Assembly (NCBI GenBank): GCA_946528555.1
Contig: CAMMYS010000033.1
Coordinates: 1 to 64,000 of the forward strand
Source of the DNA: an uncultured Mycoplasmatota bacterium
GTDB lineage: Bacteria > Bacillota_I > Bacilli_A > RF39 > UBA660
Direction of reading: 5' to 3'
Length of the DNA stretch: 64,000 nucleotides
Part shown: piece after piece, positions 55,001 to 63,178 of the stretch
Layout of the letters: each line of letters starts with the position of its first letter
Position numbering within the stretch: the stretch's first letter is position 1
Made by a program: the position numbers and the translations under genes
Notes under the pieces: model-generated
Database searches by the model: none
Told to the model about the DNA's origin: nothing
What the model saw: only the letters and a program-made list of their open reading frames with translations

Positions 55001-56308
55001 ACAATAACTGTAACTAACAGTTATGAACCAAAGACAACAAGTATTACTGTTACAAAAGTATGGGATGATGCAAGTAACCAAGATGGTAAGAGAAAAAATG
55101 TAGGAGCAACAGTAACATTATTAGCTGATGGACAAGATGCTGGAAAAGAAACAGCAACTGTAGGAACAGCAGATGATTGGTCTTATACATGGACTAACTT
55201 ACCAGTATATGCAAACGGAGTAGCAATTGTTTATACAGTAAATGAAACAATGTCTGATGGTAGCAAATACACAATTGATGAAATTACAAGCTTCACAGCA
55301 AGTGAAGAAGAAAATGGAACAATAACTATAACAAATAGTTATGAACCAGAAAAAGTTGATGTAACTGTAACTAAGGTTTGGGATGACAAAGATGATCAAG
55401 ATGGAATCAGACCAGAATCATTAGTAGTTACATTAAGTGATGGTACTGAGGTAACATTAACAGCAGCAGATAAATGGACTGCTACAGTTGAAGGATTACC
55501 AAAGTATAAAGATGGAGAAGAAATTAAATATACATGGACTGAAGGTGAATTACCTGAAGGATATACAATGACTTCTAATACTACTGAAGGATTAGTAACA
55601 ACTATTACTAATACTCATGAAGTAGAAAAAGCTGATGTAACAGTAACTAAAGTTTGGGAAGATAATAATAACCAAGATGGAATTAGACCAGAAGAAATTG
55701 AAGTAACATTATATGCTAATGGTGAAAAAGTAGAAACAGTTAAATTAAATGAATCAAATGATTGGTCATATACATTTGAAAAATTAGATGTTAAAGCTAA
55801 TGGAAAAGATATTGAATATACTGTTTCTGAAGTTAGCGTAGATGGCTATACAACAACTATTGATGGTTTAACAATCACTAATACTCATGAAACTAAGACA
55901 AGAGAAGTTACAGTATCAAAAGTATGGGATGATAAAGATAACTATGAAGGTTTAAGACCAGCAAGTGTAACTATTATCTTAAAAGCTGACGGAGAAGAAG
56001 TTAATTCAGTTGAATTAAATGAATCAAATAATTGGACATATACATGGACTGAATTAGATTACTATAAAGATGGATCTGTAATTACATATACAGTTGAAGA
56101 AAATGAAGTACCTGAATATTACACAGAAATTACTGGTGATATGGATGAAGGATTTGTAGTTACAAATACTCACTTTGGATCAGGTGGAGATGTACCTCCT
56201 TCTGACAATCCAAAAACAGCTGACAATGTAGTTACTTATATAGCTATGATGTTAATTAGTTTATTAGGATTAATTAGATTATCATATGCATATATCAAAA
56301 ATAATTAA
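49046..56308 (+). CDS. Giant surface adhesin: vWA domain, thirteen Cna_B-like units, NPKTA sorting signal
   Basis: The roughly 2,420-residue protein has a signal peptide (about 1-25), a Ser/Asn/Gln-rich stalk (to about 165), a vWA domain with MIDAS DVSGSMD near 294, GGTNWEAAL and FVSDGAP (to about 560), a Cna-like beta domain, and thirteen Cna_B-type units from about 1,045 to 2,370. Units 2 to 10 are nearly identical, about 105 residues each. Each has VTKVW (Lys), YTVNET (Glu) and ITNSYEP (Asn), the isopeptide triad. The end is NPKTADN, a hydrophobic helix and YIKNN. The shape is a pilus-tip or long adhesin: a head on a stiff rod. Confidence 0.88.
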   Translation: MKKRLFIGVILTFFIFFGIVNFVKAEEVESTESEDKQAVVVTDNATPVAQSDSSVEEPQESQPAPENVPQEPSTETISNSNDSELSGDNNADSQEVVIPNNTNTLEGNSTQVDNNNNDNESTGSNDIVSDTNVNVDPTKITTLASGDNNINNESDEVVDEPIQTREVTTTTINRDYKIESGEGKSVTLSKIFEDLSIDINLADVTNVESSSPTQIVVTSTSGDWTISSPSVFLTQETLTVETEGTRYVIRLTDTTVPDHSKELIDNGDGTYTLELTITGEAEKQPNNVNVIVILDVSGSMDTTATTETTYTPTTGNGNNLYGLVNNEYVALTRTGRGANSRYWYNYPNWIEYTGQRYTRQNANNSRLDEAQDAVNSLAEALLANNGKDGNPVDTVEISLITFSNGADIAQTPTTDFATFQSTVNALDADGGTNWEAALKKVSNVNFGEGDNDPVYVIFVSDGAPTFRDTRDGHNDWNGDYGAYGTGYEQQPNMQRSYDNAIDDATNVVTAIGSKNFYTIFAYGGETGANYMTSLTTESGGVAANNYTAANTAGLQEAFNSILTAIEMAGFGNVGLDDGTTSYVEHTNYETTSDVSQLLVVDESSYKYYKIKNGVQEEWTDAPSASLDDKGHVVWNLSEEGVLENGVTYKVTFRVWPSQETLDLIADLKNDPSLYNSLDGNITKYLVEDGNGGYTLLTNTVASLTFTDTRDDNPQETTATYSNPEPVKTMATELLSITKEWDNDIDDKDKSPVTLKVLKDGEDWETISLGGDKWTDSRYISIGIMTVDENGQVTILDSGHDFSFGELGSDVYNWELKAQTVHPMLVNGKLVILIYDGTTAPTSGTEGVDWFKINVGTAENPSYKYYLKGEETQTASLTATNERRSWIDITKAVEYDPQSAHFDDQTFTFEITVQDKEAQDVWFSIKETKDKDSRFITAADGLVVTEAQKENGTEYYFVPSGRTFTVSMKAGWNLRIINLLKGTTYTINEINIDPKFEFKNISYNNTTYVDENGTTVSYVPTISSKTVSGEIKSANVAYEYTYTNKNVLTEIVVTKIWDDGDNQNRPDTITLHLYNGTKEVSQPTTYTVDTKTGNWVYTYVELPVYDANGNKITYTLGYSNVQGEDKVDGYLDPVITGDAINGYFVTNTLAANVKVVKVWSDANNQDGKRKDVNAVVTLLANGEDAGEQSQNVGITNDWSYTWTNLPAYINGVAVVYTVNETMADGSEYTFIPGEAFSATTDVNGTITITNSYEPKTISVIVTKVWNDASNQDGKRKNVGATAQLLANGVDAGKETATVGTADGWSYTWTNLPVYANGVAIVYTVNETMADGSEYLFDGSTSFTAAEETNGTITITNSYEPKTINITVAKVWSDANNQDGKRTNVGGVATLLANGEDAGKETAQVGTTNNWTYTWTNLPVYADGVAIVYTVNETMANTSEYTFEGSTSYEATEDTNGTITITNSYEPKTINVTVTKVWLDESNQDGKRKSVGATAQLLANGVDAGQQTQNVGITDNWSYTWTNLPVYANGVAIVYTVNETMADGSEYSFDGSTSFTAAEETNGTITITNSYEPKTINVTVTKVWNDTNNQDGKRKDVNAVVTLLANGEDAGEQSQNVGITNDWSYTWTNLPVYANGVAIVYTVNETMADGSEYTIGRITSYTASEDTNGTITVTNNYNVKTTQVTVTKVWNDADNQDGKRKNVGATAILLANGVDAGEEVQTVSTEDGWTYTWTNLPVYANGVAIVYTVNETMADGSEYTFEGSTSYEATEDTNGTITITNSYEPKTINITVTKVWDDANNQDGKRTNVGGVATLLANGEDAGEQSQNVGITNDWSYTWTNLPVYANGVAIVYTVNETMADGSEYTFEGSTSYEATEETNGTITITNSYEPKTTSITVTKVWDDASNQDGKRKDVGATVTLLANGTDAGEQSQRVSTEDGWSYTWTNLPVYANGVAIVYTVNETMSDNSEYTIDEITSFTANEEENGTITVTNSYEPKTTSITVTKVWDDASNQDGKRKNVGATVTLLADGQDAGKETATVGTADDWSYTWTNLPVYANGVAIVYTVNETMSDGSKYTIDEITSFTASEEENGTITITNSYEPEKVDVTVTKVWDDKDDQDGIRPESLVVTLSDGTEVTLTAADKWTATVEGLPKYKDGEEIKYTWTEGELPEGYTMTSNTTEGLVTTITNTHEVEKADVTVTKVWEDNNNQDGIRPEEIEVTLYANGEKVETVKLNESNDWSYTFEKLDVKANGKDIEYTVSEVSVDGYTTTIDGLTITNTHETKTREVTVSKVWDDKDNYEGLRPASVTIILKADGEEVNSVELNESNNWTYTWTELDYYKDGSVITYTVEENEVPEYYTEITGDMDEGFVVTNTHFGSGGDVPPSDNPKTADNVVTYIAMMLISLLGLIRLSYAYIKNN
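52490..55350 (+). repeat. Nine near-identical Cna_B coding repeats, period about 315-321 bp
   Basis: Starting near 52490, 52808, 53123, 53441, 53762, 54077, 54398, 54716 and 55031, each unit begins with a VTKVW-type segment and ends with ITNSYEP. Long stretches are identical at DNA level between units that are not neighbours, for example the segment around GEDAGEQSQNVG in units 2, 6 and 8. This suggests past recombination between units and possible length variation. Confidence 0.85.
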
Positions 56309-56335
56309 AAGAAACATTTAATGTTTCTTTTTTTA
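56306..56335 (+). terminator. Terminator of the giant adhesin gene
   Basis: AAAAGAAACAT (56307-56317) pairs with ATGTTTCTTTT (56321-56331), then T residues. Confidence 0.75.
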
Positions 56336-56361
56336 TGTTATAATAATGGTACATAGGTGAT
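56336..56361 (+). promoter_or_regulatory. Extended -10 promoter and AGGTGAT ribosome site
   Basis: TGTTATAAT at 56336-56344 and AGGTGAT at 56355-56361 precede the ATG at 56365. The leader would be about 13 nt. Confidence 0.6.
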
Positions 56362-56364
56362 ATC

Positions 56365-56988
56365 ATGGGGAGAACAATGTTTTTGGTTATTAAAAGAATA
56401 TTTGATATTATTATTTCAATTATAGGAGTTCTTTTTTTAATTATATTAACAATAGTATTTAGAATATTGTTCTTTTTAACTGGTGATTTTCATAGGATGT
56501 TCTATACTCAAGAAAGAATTGGTAAGAATGGAAAGAAGTTTAAACTTTATAAATTTAGAACAATGTGTATTAATTCTGAAGAAGTATTAAATGATTTATT
56601 AAAGGATCCTAAAACAAGAAAAAAATGGGAAGAGCATTATAAATTAGATAATGACCCTAGAGTTACTAAAGTAGGAAAAATATTAAGAAAAACATCATTA
56701 GATGAAATACCACAAGTTATTAATATTTTGATTGGAGATATGTCTTTAATTGGACCAAGACCTATTACTTTGGGAGAGGTATTAGAATATAAAAAAGACA
56801 AAGATAAATTATTAAGTGTTAAGCCAGGATTAACTGGTTGGTGGGGAGTTAATGGTAGAAGTAATACTACTAAAAAAGAAAGAATGAAACTTGAGTTATA
56901 TTATGTAGACCACATGAGTTTGAAGTTAGATATAAAAATATTTTTTATGACTTTCTTAAAGGTGTTCATTGGTGATGGCGCTCAGTAG
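56365..56988 (+). CDS. Priming undecaprenyl-phosphate sugar-1-phosphate transferase
   Basis: The 207-residue membrane protein begins the polysaccharide locus. It has one hydrophobic hairpin near 10-35, then the conserved domain: ERIGKNGKKFKLYKFRTM, TKVGKILRKTSLDEIPQVINIL, GDMSLIGPRPI and SVKPGLTGWWGVNGRS. This is the short WcaJ/EpsL/PglC type, which attaches the first sugar phosphate to undecaprenyl phosphate at the inner face. The Asp-Glu pair (LDEIPQ) is the catalytic one. The glycosyltransferases that would extend the chain follow from 58251. Confidence 0.92.
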   Translation: MGRTMFLVIKRIFDIIISIIGVLFLIILTIVFRILFFLTGDFHRMFYTQERIGKNGKKFKLYKFRTMCINSEEVLNDLLKDPKTRKKWEEHYKLDNDPRVTKVGKILRKTSLDEIPQVINILIGDMSLIGPRPITLGEVLEYKKDKDKLLSVKPGLTGWWGVNGRSNTTKKERMKLELYYVDHMSLKLDIKIFFMTFLKVFIGDGAQ

Positions 56989-57038
56989 TATTGAAAAAAA
57001 AGCTTATTTAAATTATAATTAAAATAGAGGTGTTGAAC

Positions 57039-58124
57039 ATGGATTTAAAATCTAGAAATATTATTCTTGCAATATGTGGAGTTGCTATACTAGGTTGTGT
57101 AGCATATTTATTAGTTGATTTTAATATTATAAATTTTGGAGATGAAAAAGAGGATAATCCTCCTGTAGTTAATGAAACAGTTACTCCAGCTCCAGAACCA
57201 CAACCAGAGGCAAGTAAACTAACTATATTTGATGAAAATTCAAATAGTAGACCATATGCAATTATTATTAATAATCAACCAGGTGCTATTAAAGCTCAAA
57301 CTGGACTTAATGATGCATATTTAATTTATGAGTTCCCAATTGAAGGTGGTATGTCTAGAAGTATGGCATTATTTAAAGATAAAGAAACTGCTCAAATAGG
57401 AACAGTTAGAAGTGCTAGACAATATCATCCATATTTTGCAATTGAAAATGATGCAATATTCGTTCACTGGGGAACTAATCATCCAGCAGCAGATGTTCTT
57501 GGAAGTGTTAAAATTAATCATATAGATGCTAATTCACATGGAGGACCATTCTTTAGAAAGAATCCATTTAAGTTAGCAACAGAACATACTGGATATACAA
57601 GTTTACCTAAATTAAAATCTTTTGCAGAAAAGAAAAAATGGAGATTAACAACTGAAGTAAAACCTCCAATTAAATATTCATATACTAATGTTGATTTATC
57701 AACTATGGAAGGTGCTAAGGCAGCCAATACAGTTGAATTAAAATATTCTGGAAGTTATAAATTAAAATATACATATAATGCATCAACTGGTTTATATGAA
57801 AGAATTTATAATGGTAAAGATCATAAGGATTATATTACAGGAGAAAAATTCACTGCTAAGAATATTATCGTAGCATATGTAGGTATTGGAAGTGTTAAAG
57901 GTTATACTGATACAGCTGGTACTAATTATTTAGATATGACTGTTACCGGTAGTGGAAAAGGTTGGTATATTACAAATGGATATGCTAGAGAAATAACATG
58001 GACTAAAGAATCAAAAACTGGTCAATCAGTTTATAAATATACTGATGGAACAGAAATTAATGTTAATGATGGAAGAACATATATTAACTTCTTCAATAAA
58101 TCAAAAACAGTATCAATAAAATAA
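57039..58124 (+). CDS. YerB-like DUF3048 protein, membrane-anchored
   Basis: The start at 57039 follows AGAGGTG; a GTG at 57030 is part of that site. The roughly 361-residue product has an N-terminal hydrophobic anchor (about 7-29), a Pro/Glu linker, and the DUF3048 domain: RPYAIIINNQPGAIKAQTGLNDAYLIYEFPIEGGMSR, RSARQYHPYF and HWGTNHPAA in the first half, and NDGRTYINFF near the end. The Bacillus homologue YerB is a lipoprotein of unknown function. Here the anchor looks like a helix, not a lipobox. The terminator after it overlaps the stop. Confidence 0.85.
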   Translation: MDLKSRNIILAICGVAILGCVAYLLVDFNIINFGDEKEDNPPVVNETVTPAPEPQPEASKLTIFDENSNSRPYAIIINNQPGAIKAQTGLNDAYLIYEFPIEGGMSRSMALFKDKETAQIGTVRSARQYHPYFAIENDAIFVHWGTNHPAADVLGSVKINHIDANSHGGPFFRKNPFKLATEHTGYTSLPKLKSFAEKKKWRLTTEVKPPIKYSYTNVDLSTMEGAKAANTVELKYSGSYKLKYTYNASTGLYERIYNGKDHKDYITGEKFTAKNIIVAYVGIGSVKGYTDTAGTNYLDMTVTGSGKGWYITNGYAREITWTKESKTGQSVYKYTDGTEINVNDGRTYINFFNKSKTVSIK

Positions 58125-58148
58125 GCTATTTATATAGCTTATTTTTTT
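58120..58148 (+). terminator. Terminator
   Basis: AATAAGCTAT (58120-58129) pairs with ATAGCTTATT (58134-58143), followed by TTTTT. Confidence 0.75.
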
Positions 58149-58220
58149 ATGATTGCGTTAGTGAAAATATATGACTAAGATGTTAAATATTAGCCTTTTA
58201 TTTCATTTTTATTAATACTT

Positions 58221-58243
58221 TGTTATAATAATTGTACTAGGTG
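58221..58243 (+). promoter_or_regulatory. Extended -10 promoter of the glycosyltransferase genes
   Basis: TGTTATAAT at 58221-58229 and AGGTGG at 58239-58244 precede the ATG at 58251. The three following genes overlap and should share this transcript. Confidence 0.6.
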
Positions 58244-58250
58244 GAAAACT

Positions 58251-59027
58251 ATGAAAAGTATTAAAATTATAGTAGCAACTCACAAAGAATATCAAATGCC
58301 TAATGATGAACTATATTTACCATTACATGTTGGTGCTTATGGTAAAGAAAGTATTGGGTATAAAAGAGATGATGAAGGTGATAATATTTCTAGTAAGAAT
58401 CCAAAATTCTGTGAACTTACTGGTCTTTATTATGCTTGGAAAAATGTTAGTGCTGATTATATAGGACTTGTTCATTATAGAAGATATTTAACTTTAAATA
58501 GAGTTAAAGAAGATAAATTTAACAATATATTAACAAAAAAGCAAGCTCAAGAATTAATAAAAGATAATGATATTATATTACCTAATATGAGAAACTATTA
58601 TATTGAAAACTTATATGATCATTATAAACATACTATGTATGTGGAACCTCTTGATGAGACAAGAAAGATTATTAAGAAAAAGTATCCTGAGTATTTAAAA
58701 GAATTTGATAGATTACATGAAAGAAAAACTGCTCATATGTTTAATATGTTTATTATGAGAAAAGATATTCTTAATGATTATTGTACATGGTTATTTGATA
58801 TTTTATTTGAACTTGAAAAGAAATTTAAAAATAAAAAATATGATGCTTTTCATTCAAGATTTTATGGAAGAATATCAGAATTATTATTAGATGTTTATAT
58901 AAATACAAATAATTTAAAATATAAAGAAATATATTTTATGGATATGGAAAAAGTTAATTGGGCTAAGAAAGGAACTAGTTTTTTAAAAGCTAAGTTTTTA
59001 GGTAAAAAATATGATAAAAGCTTTTAA
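58251..59027 (+). CDS. DUF4422 family glycosyltransferase
   Basis: The 258-residue protein matches DUF4422 exopolysaccharide proteins: IKIIVATHKEY at the start, LPLHVGAYGKE, NPKFCELTGLYYAWKN, and YIGLVHYRRYL. Members are found in capsule and lipopolysaccharide loci and are thought to be glycosyltransferases. No membrane segment is visible. The next gene starts 17 nt before its stop, so the two are translationally linked. Confidence 0.87.
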   Translation: MKSIKIIVATHKEYQMPNDELYLPLHVGAYGKESIGYKRDDEGDNISSKNPKFCELTGLYYAWKNVSADYIGLVHYRRYLTLNRVKEDKFNNILTKKQAQELIKDNDIILPNMRNYYIENLYDHYKHTMYVEPLDETRKIIKKKYPEYLKEFDRLHERKTAHMFNMFIMRKDILNDYCTWLFDILFELEKKFKNKKYDAFHSRFYGRISELLLDVYINTNNLKYKEIYFMDMEKVNWAKKGTSFLKAKFLGKKYDKSF

Positions 59028-61023
59028 TAAAAAGATTCTTGCAGTAGTAGTAACATATAATAGAAAAGAATTATTATGTGAATGTTTAGAAGCATTATTA
59101 CATCAAGAATGTTCATTTTTAGATATTTTAATTGTTGATAATGCTAGTACTGATGGAACATATGATTATATTGAAAAGTATTTAAAAGATAAAAGAGTTA
59201 TTTATGAAAACACAGGTTCTAATATAGGTGGAGCAGGTGGTTTTAATTATGGAATGAAACTTGGCGTTAAATTAGGATATGATTATATATGGTTAATGGA
59301 TGACGATACTATTGTTAAAAAAGATTCATTAACTAAGTTATTAGAAGCTGATAATTATTTAAAAGGTGATTATGGTTTCTTATCTAGTAAAGCATTATGG
59401 ACTGATGGAAATATATGTAGAATGAACAAACAAAAATTAAAGAAATGTTCTAAGAATTCTAAATATCAAGAAATATATTTCGCATCATTTGTATCATTCT
59501 TTGTAAAAACATCTGTTATAAAAGAAGTTGGCCTTCCAATTAAAGAATTCTTTATTTGGGCAGATGATTGTGAATATTCATATCGTATACAAAAGAAATA
59601 TAATTGCTACTTAATTAATGATAGTGAAGTAGTTCATAAAACAAGTAATAATATTGGTTCTAATATAGCACTTGATGATGAAAGAATTGATAGATATAAA
59701 TATGCTTTTAGAAATGAAGCATATATTGCTCGTCAAAAAGGATTTTTTGGTATATTATATCAATTAGCAAAAAATTGTTATAAAATATTAAAAGTTATTT
59801 TTAGATCTAAAAAATATAAATTTAAAAAAATAAAATTAATTATTCATAATACTATTGAAGGATTATTTAGATTTAATCCTAAAGTTGAATATATTAGAGA
59901 CAAAAGAAATGTATTGGAAGTTTTTGCTGAACCATTTTCTAATGGTGGACAAGAATCATTTATAATGAATATATATAGAAATATTAACAAGAATACTATT
60001 CACATGGATTTTTATACACCATATTATTGTGATAATGAAAATTATAAAAAAGAAATAGAACATTTTGGTGGAAAGATTTATACAGGTAATGGTAGATTTA
60101 CTGATAATAATGGCAATAAGAAAGATTTTGTTAGAAACTTAAAATCATTTTTAAAAGATCATAAATATGAAATAGTACATATTCATTCAGGAAGTATATT
60201 TTCATTATTCTTCGGCGCTAAAATAGCTAAGAAGAGTGGAGTTGAAAGCGTAATTATTCATTCACATTGTGGTGGATTTGATAATTTGAAATATAGGGTT
60301 ATTAAAAAATATACATCTATGTTTATGAAAAAATATGTTGATTATTATTTTGCTTGTTCAAACTTAGCAGCTGAATGGAAATTTCCTAAAAGAATAATTA
60401 AAAATAATGAATATATTTTAATAAATAATGGAATTAATACTAAAAAGATGTTTTATAATCCAGTTATTAGAGACGAATATAGACATAAACATGATTTAAA
60501 AAAGAATACTGTATTTATTCATGTTGGTAGATTTTCTATTCAAAAGAATCATTTATTTTTAATAGATATATTTAATGAAATACATAAGATAGATAAAAAT
60601 ACTATTTTATTATTAGTTGGTTCAGGTGAAAAACAAGATGAGGTTAAAGAAAAAGTTGAATCTTTAGGATTAGACTCTTGTGTTAAGTTTCTAGGAATAA
60701 GAAGCGATATAAATGAGTTATTAAATGCTAGTGATGCATTTATATTACCATCTTTATTTGAAGGACTTCCAGTAGTTGGAGTAGAAGCACAAGCAACAGG
60801 ATTACCTGTATTTACTTCAACTGAAGTTACGAGAGAATTACCAATAAAAGATTTATCTTTCTATTATAGTTTAGAAGATAAACCAAGCACGTGGGCTAAA
60901 AAAATATTAAAGGAAATTAAAATATTTAAAAGACGTAATACTACAGAAGAGTTAATTAATAAATCTTATGATATTAAAGATTCTGCTAAAAAATTACAAG
61001 ATTTATATTTGAGGATGAAATAA
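59011..61023 (+). CDS. Two-domain glycosyltransferase, GT2 fused to GT4
   Basis: The 670-residue protein joins two glycosyltransferases. Residues 1 to about 270 are a GT2 domain: VVVTYNRKELL, VDNASTDGTYDY, ENTGSNIGGAGGFNYG, and WLMDDDT (DxD site). This resembles galactofuranosyl or rhamnosyl-type GT2 enzymes. Residues about 300 to 670 are a GT4/GT-B domain: NGGQESFIMNIY, HVGRFSIQKNHLFLI, and ILPSLFEGLPVVGVEAQATGLP (E-x7-E site). One protein can so add two successive sugars. It overlaps the DUF4422 gene, and its stop codon overlaps the polymerase start by one base. Confidence 0.85.
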   Translation: MIKAFNKKILAVVVTYNRKELLCECLEALLHQECSFLDILIVDNASTDGTYDYIEKYLKDKRVIYENTGSNIGGAGGFNYGMKLGVKLGYDYIWLMDDDTIVKKDSLTKLLEADNYLKGDYGFLSSKALWTDGNICRMNKQKLKKCSKNSKYQEIYFASFVSFFVKTSVIKEVGLPIKEFFIWADDCEYSYRIQKKYNCYLINDSEVVHKTSNNIGSNIALDDERIDRYKYAFRNEAYIARQKGFFGILYQLAKNCYKILKVIFRSKKYKFKKIKLIIHNTIEGLFRFNPKVEYIRDKRNVLEVFAEPFSNGGQESFIMNIYRNINKNTIHMDFYTPYYCDNENYKKEIEHFGGKIYTGNGRFTDNNGNKKDFVRNLKSFLKDHKYEIVHIHSGSIFSLFFGAKIAKKSGVESVIIHSHCGGFDNLKYRVIKKYTSMFMKKYVDYYFACSNLAAEWKFPKRIIKNNEYILINNGINTKKMFYNPVIRDEYRHKHDLKKNTVFIHVGRFSIQKNHLFLIDIFNEIHKIDKNTILLLVGSGEKQDEVKEKVESLGLDSCVKFLGIRSDINELLNASDAFILPSLFEGLPVVGVEAQATGLPVFTSTEVTRELPIKDLSFYYSLEDKPSTWAKKILKEIKIFKRRNTTEELINKSYDIKDSAKKLQDLYLRMK

Positions 61024-63176
61024 TGAATAAGGAAAAGAAAGAAAATTTATTTATAATAGCATTTGATATATTTTTAGTTGGTATATTATTAAATTCTACT
61101 AAATTTAATGTAATAGAACCAGCTATTAAAATGATACATATAATTCAAATAATTGGTACTGTTTTAGCAATGGTTAAAATTATAATAGATGTTATAGATA
61201 TATTTAAATCTAAAAAGAAAATAAAAATTAATTATTTATATTTATTATTTTTCATATCGACATTGATTATATTTTATATAACTAAATCTAAAACAATAGT
61301 TTATTTTGATGTATTTATTCTAGCTGCTAAAGATGTTGATTTTAATAGAATACTTAGATCAACATTTAGAACACTTATTGTTACATTTATATTTGTATTA
61401 TGCAGTTGTTTCTTTGGATTAATAGAAGATTTAACTGTAGATAGAGTAGATATCATAAGACATTCCTATGGATGGAATTCTCCAAATTGTTTCATACTTA
61501 CAGTATTTGAAATGATAACATTGTATTTGTATCTTAATAGAAAAAAATTAAATCTTATGAGATTTTGTATATGTTTTATAGCATTATTTACTACATATTA
61601 TTTTACTAATTCTAGAATGGGATTCTTATCTGGATTACTTTTAATATTTATATTTATGTTACTTAGATACACTAAGTTTTCTAAATTATATGATATCTTT
61701 AAATATTTAATATATGCTCTTCCAACGTTGTTAATTGTTCTATATTTAGGATTAACATTTGCATTTCAAAAATATAATTTATATGAATTAGATGATAAAT
61801 TAACAGGTAGATTATTTTATAGTAGTAATGCTATTGAAGAATATAAAATAAAACCATTTGGAACTAAAATAGATTTTGTTGGACAACAACTAGAAGAAGA
61901 ATATACTGAAGGAAGAGTATATAATTATGTAGATAATTCATATTTAAAAACATTATTAAATTATGGAGTTATTTTTACAATATATTTATTAATATTTCTA
62001 TTTTTATTAAATAGATATGCCTATAAAAGAAAGAATTATTATTTGTTAACAATATTAGTTATAAGTGAATTATATTGTTTCTTTGATAGTTGGTTAATTG
62101 GAATAGAATTTAATCCATTCTTATTATTACTAGCTAGTTATATTTATCCAATATGTTATAAAAAAGAAAAACTTGAAATAAAATCAAAAAATAAAAAAAT
62201 ATTATCTATTAGTGTAGCAGCATATAATCTTGGTGATATGATTAAACAATGTTTAGATTCATTCGTTAAAAGTGATGTACTAGATTATTTAGAAATAATA
62301 GTAACAGATGATGGTAGTAAAGATAATACTGCTGAGATAGTAAATGAATATGTTAATAAATATCCAGATAGTATTAAACTTGTTAAACAAAGAAATCAAG
62401 GACCAGGGTCAACAGTTAATAGTGGTATAAAACATGCTACTGGGAAATATTTTAGAATGGTTGATGGTGATGATAGAGTAGTAACATCTAATTTGAAAGA
62501 ATTAATTACATATTTAGATAATACTAATGTTGATATGATTATTAATGATTATGATTATTTAGATCATAAAGCAGAAAAGATTATTGGTACTTCAGAACAT
62601 TTAGAAATTGAATCATATAAAGAATATCAATTTGAAGATATATGTGATCAAATTTATTTAGAGATGCATAATGTTATTTATAAAACAGATTTATTAAAGA
62701 GTAAAAAGATAACATTAGATAATGGTTTTTATACAGATGTACAATATTTGTTATATCCAATACCTTATGTAAAAACATGTGTATATATTGATAAAAGTAT
62801 TTATGTTTATAGAATTAATCAATCTAATCAATCAGTTAGTTTAAAAAGCTTACAAAAGAATATAGATACTCATAATCAAAGATTAAATAATTTGATAGAA
62901 TTTTATAAAGAAAATAAAAAGAGATTATCAGATAATAAAAAATATCATGTTCTTAGAAGAATAACTAATTTTGCTGATAATCAATTAGCTATATTATTAA
63001 CATTTGATATAGATAATAAACAAATTAAAAAAATTAAAGATTATAATGAATCATTATCTAAAAATGAAGATATCTTCAAATTATATTCTAAAGGAAAGAA
63101 ATATAAATTATTGGATAAGAGTAATTATAAATTAATTAATTTATTACATAAAATGGTTTTAAGAAAAATAAAATAA
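61023..63176 (+). CDS. Membrane polymerase fused to a GT2 glycosyltransferase
   Basis: The 717-residue protein has about ten hydrophobic helices in its first 385 residues, with an outer loop (DDKLTGRLFYSS, then EEYTEGRVYNYVDNSYL) like Wzy/O-antigen ligase-type polymerases. From about 395 it is a GT2 domain: ISVAAYNLGDM, IVTDDGSKDNTAE, RNQGPGSTVNSGIKHATG, and RMVDGDDR (DxD site). Polymerase and transferase are usually separate proteins. It starts on the last base of the upstream stop. It is the last gene of the polysaccharide unit. No flippase gene is seen in the window. Confidence 0.75.
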   Translation: MNKEKKENLFIIAFDIFLVGILLNSTKFNVIEPAIKMIHIIQIIGTVLAMVKIIIDVIDIFKSKKKIKINYLYLLFFISTLIIFYITKSKTIVYFDVFILAAKDVDFNRILRSTFRTLIVTFIFVLCSCFFGLIEDLTVDRVDIIRHSYGWNSPNCFILTVFEMITLYLYLNRKKLNLMRFCICFIALFTTYYFTNSRMGFLSGLLLIFIFMLLRYTKFSKLYDIFKYLIYALPTLLIVLYLGLTFAFQKYNLYELDDKLTGRLFYSSNAIEEYKIKPFGTKIDFVGQQLEEEYTEGRVYNYVDNSYLKTLLNYGVIFTIYLLIFLFLLNRYAYKRKNYYLLTILVISELYCFFDSWLIGIEFNPFLLLLASYIYPICYKKEKLEIKSKNKKILSISVAAYNLGDMIKQCLDSFVKSDVLDYLEIIVTDDGSKDNTAEIVNEYVNKYPDSIKLVKQRNQGPGSTVNSGIKHATGKYFRMVDGDDRVVTSNLKELITYLDNTNVDMIINDYDYLDHKAEKIIGTSEHLEIESYKEYQFEDICDQIYLEMHNVIYKTDLLKSKKITLDNGFYTDVQYLLYPIPYVKTCVYIDKSIYVYRINQSNQSVSLKSLQKNIDTHNQRLNNLIEFYKENKKRLSDNKKYHVLRRITNFADNQLAILLTFDIDNKQIKKIKDYNESLSKNEDIFKLYSKGKKYKLLDKSNYKLINLLHKMVLRKIK

Positions 63177-63178
63177 TT

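Noticed and set aside
52490..55350. Possible CRISPR array
   Set aside because: The repeated units are about 315 bp of continuous protein-coding sequence without short direct repeats and unique spacers. No CRISPR array was seen anywhere in the window.
53927..55399. Antisense open frames of 60-66 codons in the adhesin repeats
   Set aside because: They recur in the same place in each repeat because the repeats are alike. The products are Cys/Ile/Tyr-rich, typical of the reverse strand of Asn/Thr/Glu codons, and no start signals are present.
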